In this document: piece by piece, positions 33,763 through 42,573 of the stretch | Numbering within the stretch: position 1 is the first letter of the stretch | How the letters are laid out: every line of letters begins with the position of its first letter | NCBI RefSeq assembly: GCF_024137025.1 | Contig: NZ_JAMYJR010000002.1 | Coordinates: forward strand, 186,001-250,000 | Origin: Paractinoplanes aksuensis | GTDB lineage: Bacteria > Actinomycetota > Actinomycetes > Mycobacteriales > Micromonosporaceae | Length of the DNA stretch: 64,000 nt | Direction of reading: 5' to 3' | The notes under the pieces: model-generated | What the model saw: only the letters and a program-made list of their open reading frames with translations | The model's database searches: none | What the model was told of the DNA's origin: nothing | Program-made: the position numbers and the translations under genes

Positions 33763-33933
33763 GTGCCGCTGCCTGCTGCGAAACCACCCGCTCCGCGCCC
33801 GCTCGACGAGGCCCGCCGGAGCCCCATCGACCAGATCGGACGCGCCGCCTCCGCGAGCATCGTGCGGCGCATCGTCCGGCTGGAGCGAACCAGGGACCGC
33901 TCCGAGGTGACCCCCTTCTCGTCGGGGATCTGA
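33763..33933 (+). CDS. fxsA: FxSxx-COOH precursor peptide
   Basis: A 56-aa peptide from GTG 33763, preceded by GGGGGA. It is Pro- and Arg-rich at the N-terminus (PLPAAKPPAPRPLDEARRSP), has a helical leader (IDQIGRAASASIVRRIVRL), and ends exactly in F52-S53-S54-G55-I56, which fits F-x-S-x-x-COOH. Peptides of this kind, always upstream of an FxsB radical SAM protein, are known as FxSxx-COOH precursors. FxsB is thought to make a carbon-carbon cyclophane between the Phe and a nearby residue. Placement 7 bp before fxsB makes the call secure. It is too short for most automatic gene callers. Confidence 0.92.
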   Translation: MPLPAAKPPAPRPLDEARRSPIDQIGRAASASIVRRIVRLERTRDRSEVTPFSSGI

Positions 33934-33940
33934 TCCTCAG

Positions 33941-36166
33941 GTGGACGGCCCGTGGCGCCCGCTGCGCCACTTCGTGCTGAAGGTCCACAGCCGCTGCGAC
34001 CTCGCGTGCGACCACTGCTACATCTACGAGCACGCCGACCAGTCCTGGCGCGGGCGGCCCGTCACGATGGCCCCCGCGACCGTGCGGGCCGCGGCCGGGC
34101 GCATCGCCCAGCACGCCGCGCGGCACGGCCTGGCCCGGGTGGGCGTGATCCTGCACGGCGGCGAGCCCCTGCTGCTCGGCGCCGGGCGGCTGCGCGCCGT
34201 CCTCGAGGAGTTGCGCGGCACCATCACCGCGGTGTGCGAGCTCGACCTGCGGATGCAGACCAATGCCGTACGCCTGGACGCCCCGACCTGTGAGCTGCTG
34301 CTCGACCATCGGGTGCGGGTCGGGGTGTCGCTCGACGGCGGCCGGGCCGACAACGACCGGCACCGGCGCTACCGCAACGGCGCGTCCAGCCACGCGAAGG
34401 TGCGGGCCGCCCTCGAGCTGCTGCGGCGCCCCCGCTACCGCCCGCTCTATGCCGGTCTGCTGTGCACGGTCGACCCGGCCAACGACCCGCAGTCGGTCTA
34501 CGAGGCGTTGCTGGCCGAGGACCCGCCGCGGATCGACCTGCTGCTGCCCCACGCCACCTGGGACGAGCCGCCGGCGCCGGTCGGTCCGTGGCTGCGCGCC
34601 TTCCACGAGCGCTGGGCGGCCGCCGGCTGCCCGGTCCCGGTCCGCCTGTTCGACTCGATCCGCTCGCTGGGGCTGGGCGGGCCGAGCCAGACCGAGGCGG
34701 TCGGCCTCGACGACGGCGACGTGGTGGTGATCGAGACCGACGGCGCGTGGGAGGAGCCGGACTCGATGAAGACCACCGTGGACGGCGGCGCCGCCACCGG
34801 TCTGACCGTGTTCGACGCCTCGGCCGACGACGTGACCGACCTGCCCGCGATGCGCCGCCGGCGGTCCGGGTTGTCAGCGCTGTCGGACACGTGCCGGTCC
34901 TGCGACCTCGTGCGCCAGTGCGGCGGCGGCCTGACCGCGCACCGCTGGAGCGCCGCCCGCGGCTTCGACAACCCCTCGGTGTACTGCGACGACCTGAAGG
35001 AGCTCATCATCGCGATCAACGAGCACCCCGGTCCGGTCGCGGGCGACCTCGGCGCACTCCCGGCGGACGCCTTCGACGGGCTGGCCTACGGCTACGGCGA
35101 CGCGGCGGCGGTCGCGCTGCTGGCCGACGCCGAGCTGGCCGTCAACCGGGCCCTGGTGGGCGAGGTGGTGGGGGAGACCGCGGCCGGCGGGCGGCTGCTG
35201 GCCGACCTGGAACGGCGCGCGCCCGAGGTGTTCGACGAGGTGCTGCGGCACCCGTTCGTGCGGTCGTGGGCGGTCAGCTGCCTCGACGGCGGCGGCTCGG
35301 ACTGCGACCCGGACTGGACCGCGGCCATCGCGGCCGCGGTCGCGGTGCGGGCCGGGATCGAGGCCGAGATCCCGGTGCGGGCCCACGGCGGGCGCATCCA
35401 CCTGCCCACGGTCGGGTTCTTCGCGGCGCCCGCGGCCGAGGTCACGGTGATCCCCGAGCCGGGCGGTTTCACGCTGCGCTGGCCCGGCGGCCGCACCCAG
35501 GTGCCGGGGGCCCGCAACGGCTGGCACGAGGCCCGCTGGGTCACCGTGGACGGGGTCCGCATCCTGCTCGAGGACGCGGACCCCTACCGCGACCGGCTCG
35601 AGCACGCCGCGGCCGGGCACCTCGACGCCGCGGCCGCCGGGGGCTGGTCGGCCGTGCTGGCCCAGGCCTGGGACCACCTCGCGGCCGACGCCCCCGAGCA
35701 GCTCGACGGCCTGCGCCAGGGTCTGCGGGCGATCGTGCCGCTGGCCCCCGCGCCCGACGGAACCCTGCGCAGCGCCACCTCCCGGCACGCGTTCGGCGCC
35801 CTCGGCCTGGCCCGGGCCGACGACCCGGCCGCGCTGGCCGTGCTGCTCGTGCACGAGTTCCAGCACACCAAGCTGGGCGCGGTGCTCGACCTGATCGACC
35901 TCGTGCCCGACGACGCGGTGACCGAGCGGCTGCGGGTGGGCTGGCGACCCGACCCGCGCCCGGTCGAGGCGGCCCTGCAGGGGGCGTACGCCCACCTGGC
36001 CGTGGCCGACGTCTGGCGGCGGCGCGACAACCCGGAGCTGTTCCGGATGTATCGCGACTGGACCGCCGAAGCCATCGACGCGCTGCTCACCGGCGACCGG
36101 CTGACCCCGGCCGGCGCCCGCTTCGTGCGCCGGATGGCCGACACCGTCCACAGCTGGCCCGGCTGA
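33941..36166 (+). CDS. fxsB: FxsB radical SAM/SPASM peptide maturase fused to an HExxH domain
   Basis: 741 aa from GTG 33941. Residues 1-~365 are radical SAM: C19-x3-C23-x2-C26 (SRCDLACDHCYIYE) binds the SAM cluster, HGGEP is the SAM-binding motif at 72-76, and SPASM cysteines C318, C321, C327 and C349 can hold auxiliary clusters. Residues ~380-741 are the HExxH peptide-modification domain, with HEFQH at 638-642. Natural fusions of both halves occur in this family, although separate genes are also known. The enzyme should modify the C-terminal F-S-S-G-I of the adjacent peptide. It begins 7 bp after fxsA and is followed by two fxsC genes. Confidence 0.92.
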   Translation: MDGPWRPLRHFVLKVHSRCDLACDHCYIYEHADQSWRGRPVTMAPATVRAAAGRIAQHAARHGLARVGVILHGGEPLLLGAGRLRAVLEELRGTITAVCELDLRMQTNAVRLDAPTCELLLDHRVRVGVSLDGGRADNDRHRRYRNGASSHAKVRAALELLRRPRYRPLYAGLLCTVDPANDPQSVYEALLAEDPPRIDLLLPHATWDEPPAPVGPWLRAFHERWAAAGCPVPVRLFDSIRSLGLGGPSQTEAVGLDDGDVVVIETDGAWEEPDSMKTTVDGGAATGLTVFDASADDVTDLPAMRRRRSGLSALSDTCRSCDLVRQCGGGLTAHRWSAARGFDNPSVYCDDLKELIIAINEHPGPVAGDLGALPADAFDGLAYGYGDAAAVALLADAELAVNRALVGEVVGETAAGGRLLADLERRAPEVFDEVLRHPFVRSWAVSCLDGGGSDCDPDWTAAIAAAVAVRAGIEAEIPVRAHGGRIHLPTVGFFAAPAAEVTVIPEPGGFTLRWPGGRTQVPGARNGWHEARWVTVDGVRILLEDADPYRDRLEHAAAGHLDAAAAGGWSAVLAQAWDHLAADAPEQLDGLRQGLRAIVPLAPAPDGTLRSATSRHAFGALGLARADDPAALAVLLVHEFQHTKLGAVLDLIDLVPDDAVTERLRVGWRPDPRPVEAALQGAYAHLAVADVWRRRDNPELFRMYRDWTAEAIDALLTGDRLTPAGARFVRRMADTVHSWPG

Positions 36167-36182
36167 TCGACCACCGTCCCTC

Positions 36183-36905
36183 GTGGAGGTTGCGATCCCA
36201 TGGTTGACTGAGCGTCTTGTGGCACAGGACGTGAGCGTGGCAGCGGCGGCCGAGCGGGAGGATCCGGCGGCGCCGGTCTTCTTCCTGAGCTACTGGCGGC
36301 CCGACCCGCCCGCGTTCGGGGCCGGCCCGCCGCGCGAGGCCAACCGGTTCGTCATGCGGTTCTTCGACGACCTGACCGAGGACGTCAACAACCTGATCGG
36401 CTCGGTCCCCGGGCGTGACCCCGGTTTCCTCGACGTCACCCGCGGCGGCGGCGAGTTGTGGGAGAAGCGGCTGCTGCACGCGGCCGGCACCTGCCAGGTC
36501 TTCATCTGCCTGCTGTCCGGCCCCTACCTGACCGGCAGCGAGTGGTGCGCCCGGGAGTGGGACCTGTTCTCGCGGCGGGCGGTGGTGGCCCGCCAGGGGC
36601 CCGTGGCGCACGACGAGAGTGCCGTCGTCCCGGTGCTGTGGACGCCGCTGAGCGACCCGCTGCCGCCGGCCGTGGCCGACGTCAACCTGTTCATGCCGAC
36701 CCGGCTGCGTGACGACTTCCGCGCCGACTATCAGGCCGAGGGTTTGCTGGGGCTGCTGCGCACCGGCAAGGAGCCGATCTACCAGGCCATCGTGTGGCGG
36801 ATCGCGCAGCACGTGGAACGGGTCCGCCGGCACTACCGGGTCGAGCCGTTGCACCTGGACGGGCCCGGCGACCTGCGCACCACCTTCGAGAGGGGTGGCC
36901 GATGA
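36183..36905 (+). CDS. fxsC: TIR-like protein FxsC (first copy)
   Basis: About 240 aa. The start is uncertain: GTG 36183 is used, but GTGs at 36216 and 36231 are also in frame, and the strong GGAGG at 36185-36190 serves none of them well. The TIR-like domain begins at residue ~31 (APVFFLSYWRPDPP), continues GGELWEKRLLHAAGTCQVFI and SGPYLTGSEWCAREWDLF. The S-E-W-C-A-R-E-W motif places E125 where NAD+-cleaving TIR domains have their catalytic glutamate. FxsC proteins are family members of the FxSxx-COOH system; their biochemical role is unknown. Its stop overlaps the next start (ATGA). Confidence 0.85.
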   Translation: MEVAIPWLTERLVAQDVSVAAAAEREDPAAPVFFLSYWRPDPPAFGAGPPREANRFVMRFFDDLTEDVNNLIGSVPGRDPGFLDVTRGGGELWEKRLLHAAGTCQVFICLLSGPYLTGSEWCAREWDLFSRRAVVARQGPVAHDESAVVPVLWTPLSDPLPPAVADVNLFMPTRLRDDFRADYQAEGLLGLLRTGKEPIYQAIVWRIAQHVERVRRHYRVEPLHLDGPGDLRTTFERGGR

Positions 36906-38080
36906 CGCAGCCGCGCTACTACTTCTACCTCAGCTACGGGCACTCGGTGCGGCTGCGGGCCGACGACCGGCCCGACACCGATCACTGGGCCGGGCAGCTG
37001 TTCACCGAGCTGTCGGGTGAGGTGGCCAAGCTGGTCGGGGCCGACCGCCGCACCCCGGTCGGCTACTACGACGATCTGGTGCAGCCGCTGGCCGACTGGA
37101 AGACGGCGCTGGCCGACGTGCTGAGCAGCACCGACGTGTTCGTCGCGCTCTACTCGCCGGGCTACTTCAACAAGTCGTGGCCGCTGCGCGAACGGGCCTC
37201 GTTCATCAGCCGCTACGCCGACCCGGCCATGGCCGAGGGCTTCCTGCTGCCGGTGCTGTGGGTGCCCTGGTCACCCTGGGAGCACGAGGCCGAGCGGGGT
37301 GCGGCGCTGCGGCTCGGCGCCGGCATTCCCGAGTACGCCGAGGAGGGCCTGCAGGCGATGTCCAGGCTCAGCCTCTACCGCCGCCAGTACCGCACGGTCG
37401 TCCGCCGGCTGGCCTACCAGATCGTCACGCTGGCCGCCGACGCCCCGCGCCCGGCCCCGCTGGCCGTGGCCATCGACGAGGTGAGCGCCGAACCGACCGC
37501 GGCCAGCGAGATCGTGCTGACCGTGGCCGTGCTGGCCCCGGCCCGATCCGAGCTGCCCCCGGGCCGTACGGCCGGGTCGTACGGCACGACGGCCCGGGCC
37601 TGGACTCCGTACCGGGACCTGCAGCACTTCCCGCTGGCCGAGTACGTGGCCAATGTGGCCGAACGCCTGGGCCAGCCCACCCGCATCGTCGACCGGCCGG
37701 ACGACCTGGCCGCGCTCGGGCAGGGCGCGGCGCTGGTGCTGATCGACCCGTGGGCGGCGGCCACCCCCGACGGCCTGGAGCGGCTCTCGGGGCTGGCCGG
37801 GCGGATCCCCGACTGGGCGACCGTGCTGCTGGTGGCCGACCGCTCCGATCCGGAGTACGCCGCGCGCGGCGCCACCCTGCACGCCACGGTGGCCGATACC
37901 CTCGTCACCGCCGGGGTGGCGCGCAGCCGGATCACGCTGCTGCGCGACGCCGACCGCCTGGCCGAACGGATGCCGTCCATCATCGACCAGGCGTGCACCG
38001 CGTACCGCAAGACCGCCCCGGTGTTCCTGCCCAAGGGCGCCGACTCGACCCTGCCCAGGATCACGGGGGAACCAGCATGA
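36902..38080 (+). CDS. fxsC: TIR-like protein FxsC with C-terminal FxsC domain (second copy)
   Basis: A 392-aa protein. The TIR-like half (~1-180) starts RYYFYLSYGHSVRLRADDRP, with KTALADVLSSTDVFVALYSP and YFNKSWPLRERASF, where the Glu after SW sits near the TIR catalytic position. The C-terminal half (~190-392) is the FxsC-specific domain: EIVLTVAVLAPARSELPPGR, RAWTPYRDLQHFPLAEYVAN and ALVLIDPWAAATPDG. It is longer than the first copy, which lacks this domain. ATGA junctions with both neighbours indicate a single translation unit. A regulatory or effector role with the modified peptide is inferred. Confidence 0.88.
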   Translation: MTQPRYYFYLSYGHSVRLRADDRPDTDHWAGQLFTELSGEVAKLVGADRRTPVGYYDDLVQPLADWKTALADVLSSTDVFVALYSPGYFNKSWPLRERASFISRYADPAMAEGFLLPVLWVPWSPWEHEAERGAALRLGAGIPEYAEEGLQAMSRLSLYRRQYRTVVRRLAYQIVTLAADAPRPAPLAVAIDEVSAEPTAASEIVLTVAVLAPARSELPPGRTAGSYGTTARAWTPYRDLQHFPLAEYVANVAERLGQPTRIVDRPDDLAALGQGAALVLIDPWAAATPDGLERLSGLAGRIPDWATVLLVADRSDPEYAARGATLHATVADTLVTAGVARSRITLLRDADRLAERMPSIIDQACTAYRKTAPVFLPKGADSTLPRITGEPA

Positions 38081-41000
38081 CCGACGGCCGCGGCGGCAAG
38101 GTCGTCACGTTCTATTCGTACAAGGGAGGCACCGGCCGCACGATGGCGCTGGCCAACGTGGCCTGGATCCTGGCCGCCAACGGCAAACGGGTGCTGGTGG
38201 CCGACTGGGACCTCGAGTCGCCCGGCCTGCACCGCTTCTTCCGGCCGTTCGTCGAGCCCGAGGCGCTGGCCGACTCGGGCGGCGTGATCGAGCTGGTCCG
38301 CGGCTACGAGCAGGCCACCCTGCAGGACGTGGAACGCGACGACGACTGGCACCGCGACTACGCCCGGGTCAGCCGGCACGCCTTCACGATCAACTGGGAC
38401 CGGTTCCCGAACGGCGGCACGCTCGACTTCCTGGGCGCGGGCAGCCAGAACCAGGACTACGCGCGCAGCGTCTACGAGCGCGACTGGGACGAGTTCTACG
38501 AGCGGCTGGGCGGCGGGCAACTGTTCGACGCGCTGCGCGAGGACATGAAGCAGCACTACGACTACGCCCTGATCGACTCGCGGACGGGGTGGAGCGACGT
38601 GGCCGGCATCTGCACGGTGCACATGCCCGACGTGCTGATCGACTGCTTCACGTTCAGCGAGCAGGGCATCGACGGCGCGGCCACGGTCGCCGCCAACGTG
38701 TCGTCGCAGCAGGGCCGCCGCCAGATCCGCATCCTGCCCGTGCCCATGCGGGTCGACCTGGCCGAGCTCAAGCGGGCCGACGCGGGGCGGATCGCCGCCC
38801 GCCAGCGGTTCGGCGGGCTGCCCGGCAACATGACCACGGCCGAGCGCGATGCCTACTGGTCGACGGTCGAGGTGCCCTACGTTCCCTTCTACGCGTACGA
38901 GGAGACCCTGGCCACCTTCGGCGACCGGCCGGGCTCGCGCAGTTCGATGCTGGCCGCCTACGAGACGCTGACGAAATACATCACCGACGGCGAGATCACC
39001 GCGCTGCCGCCCATGGAGGAGTCGCTGCGCGAGCGGACCGCGGCCCGGTTCGTCCGCCCGACGGTCCGGCCCGAGTCGACGATCGCGCTGCGCTTCGCCC
39101 CCGACGACCGGGTCTGGGCCGAGTGGATCGGCAAGGTGCTCGAGACCGCGGGCGTCACCGTCCACCCGGTCGCGGTCGACCCGGACGCCGACAACGTGCC
39201 CACCCCGGCCGGGCGCATCCTGACCGTGGTCTCGGCGGCCAACGCGCTCGCCGAGCAGGCCCGGGTGCCCCGCGACCGGACCGACCCGCGTACGCCCCTG
39301 GTCGTCTACGTCACCGACGTGAGCGCGTTGCGCGGGCAGTCCGAGAGCGACTCGGCCTTCCTCAGCGGCCAGCCCGAGGAGCTGGCCGTGACCCGGCTGC
39401 TGCGACTCGTCGGGCACCCGGTCGACGACTTCGACCGCACCCGCATCGGCCTGCGCTACCCCGGCCGGTCGACGCTGCTGTTCAACGCGCCCATCCGCAA
39501 CGTGCAGTTCACCGGCCGCGAGAAAGACCTGCAGGATCTGCGGGGCAAGCTGCAGACCAGCAGCAGCCCGGTCGTGCTGTCCGGGGCGTCGCCGGTCGCG
39601 TTGCAGGGCATGGGCGGCATCGGCAAGACCCAGGTCGCCATGGAGTACGCCCACCGCTTCCGCAACGCCTACGACTTCGTCTGGTGGATCGACGCCGACC
39701 CGGTCACCTTCGTCGACACGCAACTGTCCGACCTGGCCCGTGAGCTCGGTCTGGCCTCCGACGGCGGCATCGCCGAACAGGCCCAGGCCGTGCTGAGCGC
39801 GCTGCGCCGCGGCCGGGCCCTGGGCCGCTGGCTGGTCGTCTTCGACAACGCCGAGGACATCGCCGTGGTCAGCCGCTTCCTGCCGGCCGGGCCCGGCGGC
39901 CACGTCATCGTCACCTCGCGCGACGCGGCCTGGGGCGAGCACGCCCAGACCGTCCAGGTCGACGTGTTCGACCGCCGCGAGAGCATCAGCCACCTGCGGC
40001 GGCGGGTCCCCAGCCTGCGCGCCGACGACGCCTCCCGACTGGCCGAGCTGCTCGGCGACCTGCCCATCGCGGTCGCCGCGGCCGGCGCCTGGCTGGCCGA
40101 CACGGGCGCCCCGGTCTCCGACTACCTGCGCCACATCGAGCAGTACGGCCCGGCCAACCTCGAATCGGTGTGGGACCTGTCGCTGAAACGGCTCGAGGAG
40201 CGCTCGGCCGCGGCCTACCGGCTGCTCACCCTGTGCTCGGTGCTGGCCCCGCAGATCGCCCTCGACCTGGTCTACAGCGACCGGATGGCCGAACTGCTGC
40301 GCCCGCTCGACCCCATGGTCACCGACGCCATGTACCGCGGCTCGCTGATCCAGCAGATCAACCGGCTCGCCCTGCTCAAGGTCGACGTCGGCGGCGGCCA
40401 GATCCACGTGCACCGGATCGTGCAGCACGTGGTGCGCCAGCGGATGACCCCCGAACAGGTCGAGGAGGCCCGCCGCCAGGTGCACCTCGTGCTGGCCGCG
40501 GCCCGGCCCACCGGCGAGGTCGACGACCCCAAGAACTGGCCCCGGTTCCGCCAGCTGTGGACCCACCTCGAGGTCTCGCAGGCCCACCTGTCCCGTGAGG
40601 AACCGGTCCGGCGGCTGATCATCGACCGGGTCCGCTACGTGTGGCAGTCCGGCGGGTACAACGACGGCCGCCGCCTGGCCGAGGAGTACGTGCGCCGCTG
40701 GACCGAGCTGCGCGACCGGCTGACCGACCCGGCCGAGCGCGACTCGCTGAGCCGTCAGCTGCTCTATCTGCGCTTCAACCTGAGCAACATCGTCCGCGAC
40801 CGGGCCGACTTCGCCGAGGCCCGGGCCCTGGACGAGCAGGTGCTGACCGAGCAGCGCGACCTGCTGGGCGAGAACCACCCGCACACCCTGACCACGGCGG
40901 GCGGGCTGGGAGCCTCGCTGCGCGCTCTCGGTCTGTACGCCGACGCGCTGCGCCTGGACGAGCGGACCACCGCGGCCTGGATCGAGAACTTCGGCGAGGA

Positions 41001-41946
41001 CCAGTTGCGCACCATGATGGCCATGAACAACCTGGCCAGCTCGCTCCGGTTGTCGGGGCGGGTGCGCGAGGCGCGGGACCGCGAGCGGCACCTCTACGAG
41101 CGGTGCAACCTGGTGCTGGGCGAGAACCACATCCTGACCCTGCAGGTCGGCAACAACTTCGGCCGTGACCTGCGCGAGGCCGGGGAGTACGTCGAATCGA
41201 TCACCCTGCTGCAGGACGTGCTGGCCCGCCATCGCCGCGCGTTCGGTGACAACGCGCCGAAGACGTACAGCACCATGACGAACCTGGCGGTGTCGGAGCG
41301 CAGCGCGGGCCGGTCGCGGGAGGCGGCCAACCGGCTCGACCTGGCCTACGACAACCTGAACCGGCTGCTCGGTCCGGACGGGCCGGAAACGCTGGCCTGC
41401 CGGCTCTCGCGGGCGGTCAACCTGCTGGCCACGGGGGAGCCGGACACGGCCGGGGACGAGATGGCCCGGGTCGAACGGTCCTACCGGGCCCGGCTCGGGG
41501 CGTCGCACCCGCACACGCTGACCTGCGTGAGCAACCGGTCGACGGTGGCCCGCGCCCTGGGCGACCTGGGCACCGCGCGGCGGCTGGCCCGGGAGGCGGC
41601 CGAGGGCTTCGACCGGCGGCTGGGGCCGGACCACCCGTACACCCAGGCGGCCCGCATGAACCTGGCCATCTTCACGGCCGAGTGGGGCGCGGTGCCGGAG
41701 GCCTACGACATGATCGTGCCGGTCGTGGCCGGCATCGAACGCCTGCTGGGCCACAACCACCCGGACACGGCCCGGGCCGAGGCCAACCTGTCGCTGATGC
41801 GGGCCGATGTCGAGGGCCACGACCCGACCCTGGAACGCGAGGCCGTCCGCCGCCTGCGCGACCTGCTGGGCGACACCCACCCGGCTGTGGAGGCGCTGCG
41901 GGAAGGGCGTTATGTCCACCGCACCCTGGATCCCCACCCGTTCTGA
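38077..41946 (+). CDS. fxsT: FxsT: MinD/ParA-like ATPase - TIR-like - NB-ARC (STAND) - TPR protein
   Basis: A 1289-aa protein. Residues 1-~310 are a SIMIBI ATPase with YSYKGGTGRTMALANVAW (deviant Walker A K16-GGTGRT, Arg replacing the usual second Lys) and LVADWDLESPGLHRFF. Residues ~333-460 form a TIR-like fold (STIALRFAPDDRVWAEWIGK). Residues ~475-780 are a STAND NTPase: FTGREKDLQDLR, P-loop GMGGIGKT (511-518), Walker B RWLVVFDNAED (584-594) and a GLPLA-like LLGDLPIAVAAAGAWLA. The rest is a series of ~42-residue TPRs (LGENHPHTLTTAGGLGASLR). STAND proteins are ligand-gated oligomeric switches. In this cluster it may sense the modified peptide or an intruder; neither is shown. It starts at an ATGA junction. 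Confidence 0.9.
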   Translation: MTDGRGGKVVTFYSYKGGTGRTMALANVAWILAANGKRVLVADWDLESPGLHRFFRPFVEPEALADSGGVIELVRGYEQATLQDVERDDDWHRDYARVSRHAFTINWDRFPNGGTLDFLGAGSQNQDYARSVYERDWDEFYERLGGGQLFDALREDMKQHYDYALIDSRTGWSDVAGICTVHMPDVLIDCFTFSEQGIDGAATVAANVSSQQGRRQIRILPVPMRVDLAELKRADAGRIAARQRFGGLPGNMTTAERDAYWSTVEVPYVPFYAYEETLATFGDRPGSRSSMLAAYETLTKYITDGEITALPPMEESLRERTAARFVRPTVRPESTIALRFAPDDRVWAEWIGKVLETAGVTVHPVAVDPDADNVPTPAGRILTVVSAANALAEQARVPRDRTDPRTPLVVYVTDVSALRGQSESDSAFLSGQPEELAVTRLLRLVGHPVDDFDRTRIGLRYPGRSTLLFNAPIRNVQFTGREKDLQDLRGKLQTSSSPVVLSGASPVALQGMGGIGKTQVAMEYAHRFRNAYDFVWWIDADPVTFVDTQLSDLARELGLASDGGIAEQAQAVLSALRRGRALGRWLVVFDNAEDIAVVSRFLPAGPGGHVIVTSRDAAWGEHAQTVQVDVFDRRESISHLRRRVPSLRADDASRLAELLGDLPIAVAAAGAWLADTGAPVSDYLRHIEQYGPANLESVWDLSLKRLEERSAAAYRLLTLCSVLAPQIALDLVYSDRMAELLRPLDPMVTDAMYRGSLIQQINRLALLKVDVGGGQIHVHRIVQHVVRQRMTPEQVEEARRQVHLVLAAARPTGEVDDPKNWPRFRQLWTHLEVSQAHLSREEPVRRLIIDRVRYVWQSGGYNDGRRLAEEYVRRWTELRDRLTDPAERDSLSRQLLYLRFNLSNIVRDRADFAEARALDEQVLTEQRDLLGENHPHTLTTAGGLGASLRALGLYADALRLDERTTAAWIENFGEDQLRTMMAMNNLASSLRLSGRVREARDRERHLYERCNLVLGENHILTLQVGNNFGRDLREAGEYVESITLLQDVLARHRRAFGDNAPKTYSTMTNLAVSERSAGRSREAANRLDLAYDNLNRLLGPDGPETLACRLSRAVNLLATGEPDTAGDEMARVERSYRARLGASHPHTLTCVSNRSTVARALGDLGTARRLAREAAEGFDRRLGPDHPYTQAARMNLAIFTAEWGAVPEAYDMIVPVVAGIERLLGHNHPDTARAEANLSLMRADVEGHDPTLEREAVRRLRDLLGDTHPAVEALREGRYVHRTLDPHPF

Positions 41947-41978
41947 GGGTGACTCGGTGAGCCCTACTGTTAGGGCGT

Positions 41979-42005
41979 TGACGGTTAGGGCTCTAACGGT
42001 TAGAG
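41979..42005 (+). promoter_or_regulatory. marR promoter with embedded operator
   Basis: A perfect palindrome CTCTAACGGTTAGAG (41991-42005) lies between and over a -35-like TTGACG (41979-41984) and a -10-like TTAGAG (42000-42005), spaced by 15 bp. GTTAGGG is repeated upstream (41969 and 41985 regions). Transcription would begin close to the ATG at 42014, giving a leaderless message. The MarR protein encoded next is the obvious ligand-sensitive repressor. Confidence 0.6.
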
Positions 42006-42013
42006 TTCTGAGT

Positions 42014-42451
42014 ATGGACGCACCGGATCTCACCACGTCGCTTCAGCTGGTCCGCTGGATCGGGTGGGCGCAGCGCAAGGCGGCCGAGGACTGGGTTCGC
42101 GAGCGCGGGCTCAGCTTCGAGCAGAGCTTCGTGCTCGGCTACCTCACCCAGCAGCCGGGGGCGATCCAGCGTGAGCTGGCCGAGGTCACCCGGACCAGTG
42201 CGGCCAGTGTGTCCAGCCTGCTGCAAGGGCTGGAGCGGCGCGGGCTCGTCGAGCGGCGGTCCGAGCCGGGCAACGAGCGCGTCAAGCGCGTCTTCACCAC
42301 GCCGGCCGGGCAGCAGTTGATCGCCGGGTTCGACGTCGCCATGGCCGCCGCCGACGAGAGCATCCTGGCTCCGCTCGACGACGACGAGCGGGCCACCCTG
42401 CAGGCCCTGCTCCAGAAGATCACCGCGGAACTGCCGCAGCCGACCCGCTAG
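42014..42451 (+). CDS. MarR family transcriptional regulator
   Basis: A 145-aa protein with the winged helix SFEQSFVLGYLTQQPGAIQR, ELAEVTRTSAASVSSLLQGL and ERRGLVERRSEPGNERVKRV. It ends with helices for dimerisation. ATG 42014 follows a promoter that contains a 15-bp palindrome, suggesting autorepression. The MATE transporter gene lies 122 bp downstream on the same strand; such pairs usually give inducible drug or metabolite export. No other regulatory target is evident. Confidence 0.9.
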   Translation: MDAPDLTTSLQLVRWIGWAQRKAAEDWVRERGLSFEQSFVLGYLTQQPGAIQRELAEVTRTSAASVSSLLQGLERRGLVERRSEPGNERVKRVFTTPAGQQLIAGFDVAMAAADESILAPLDDDERATLQALLQKITAELPQPTR

Positions 42452-42573
42452 AACACCCCCGCACCTCACCCGCACCGCGCCGGTCCGCCGTCGCGCGCTC
42501 CCGCCTGCGTAAAAGGCCCGAGCTGCGCCCCGGCGCGCTCTGTGGTGCCCGAAATCTGATGAAAGAGGCAGTC

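Noticed and set aside
37414..42036. A 1540-aa open frame on the minus strand opposite fxsC/fxsT
   Set aside because: It is the GC3-driven antisense shadow of the fxs genes. It has no domain similarity and its composition (Gly/Val/Gln/Arg-rich) is typical of such shadows.
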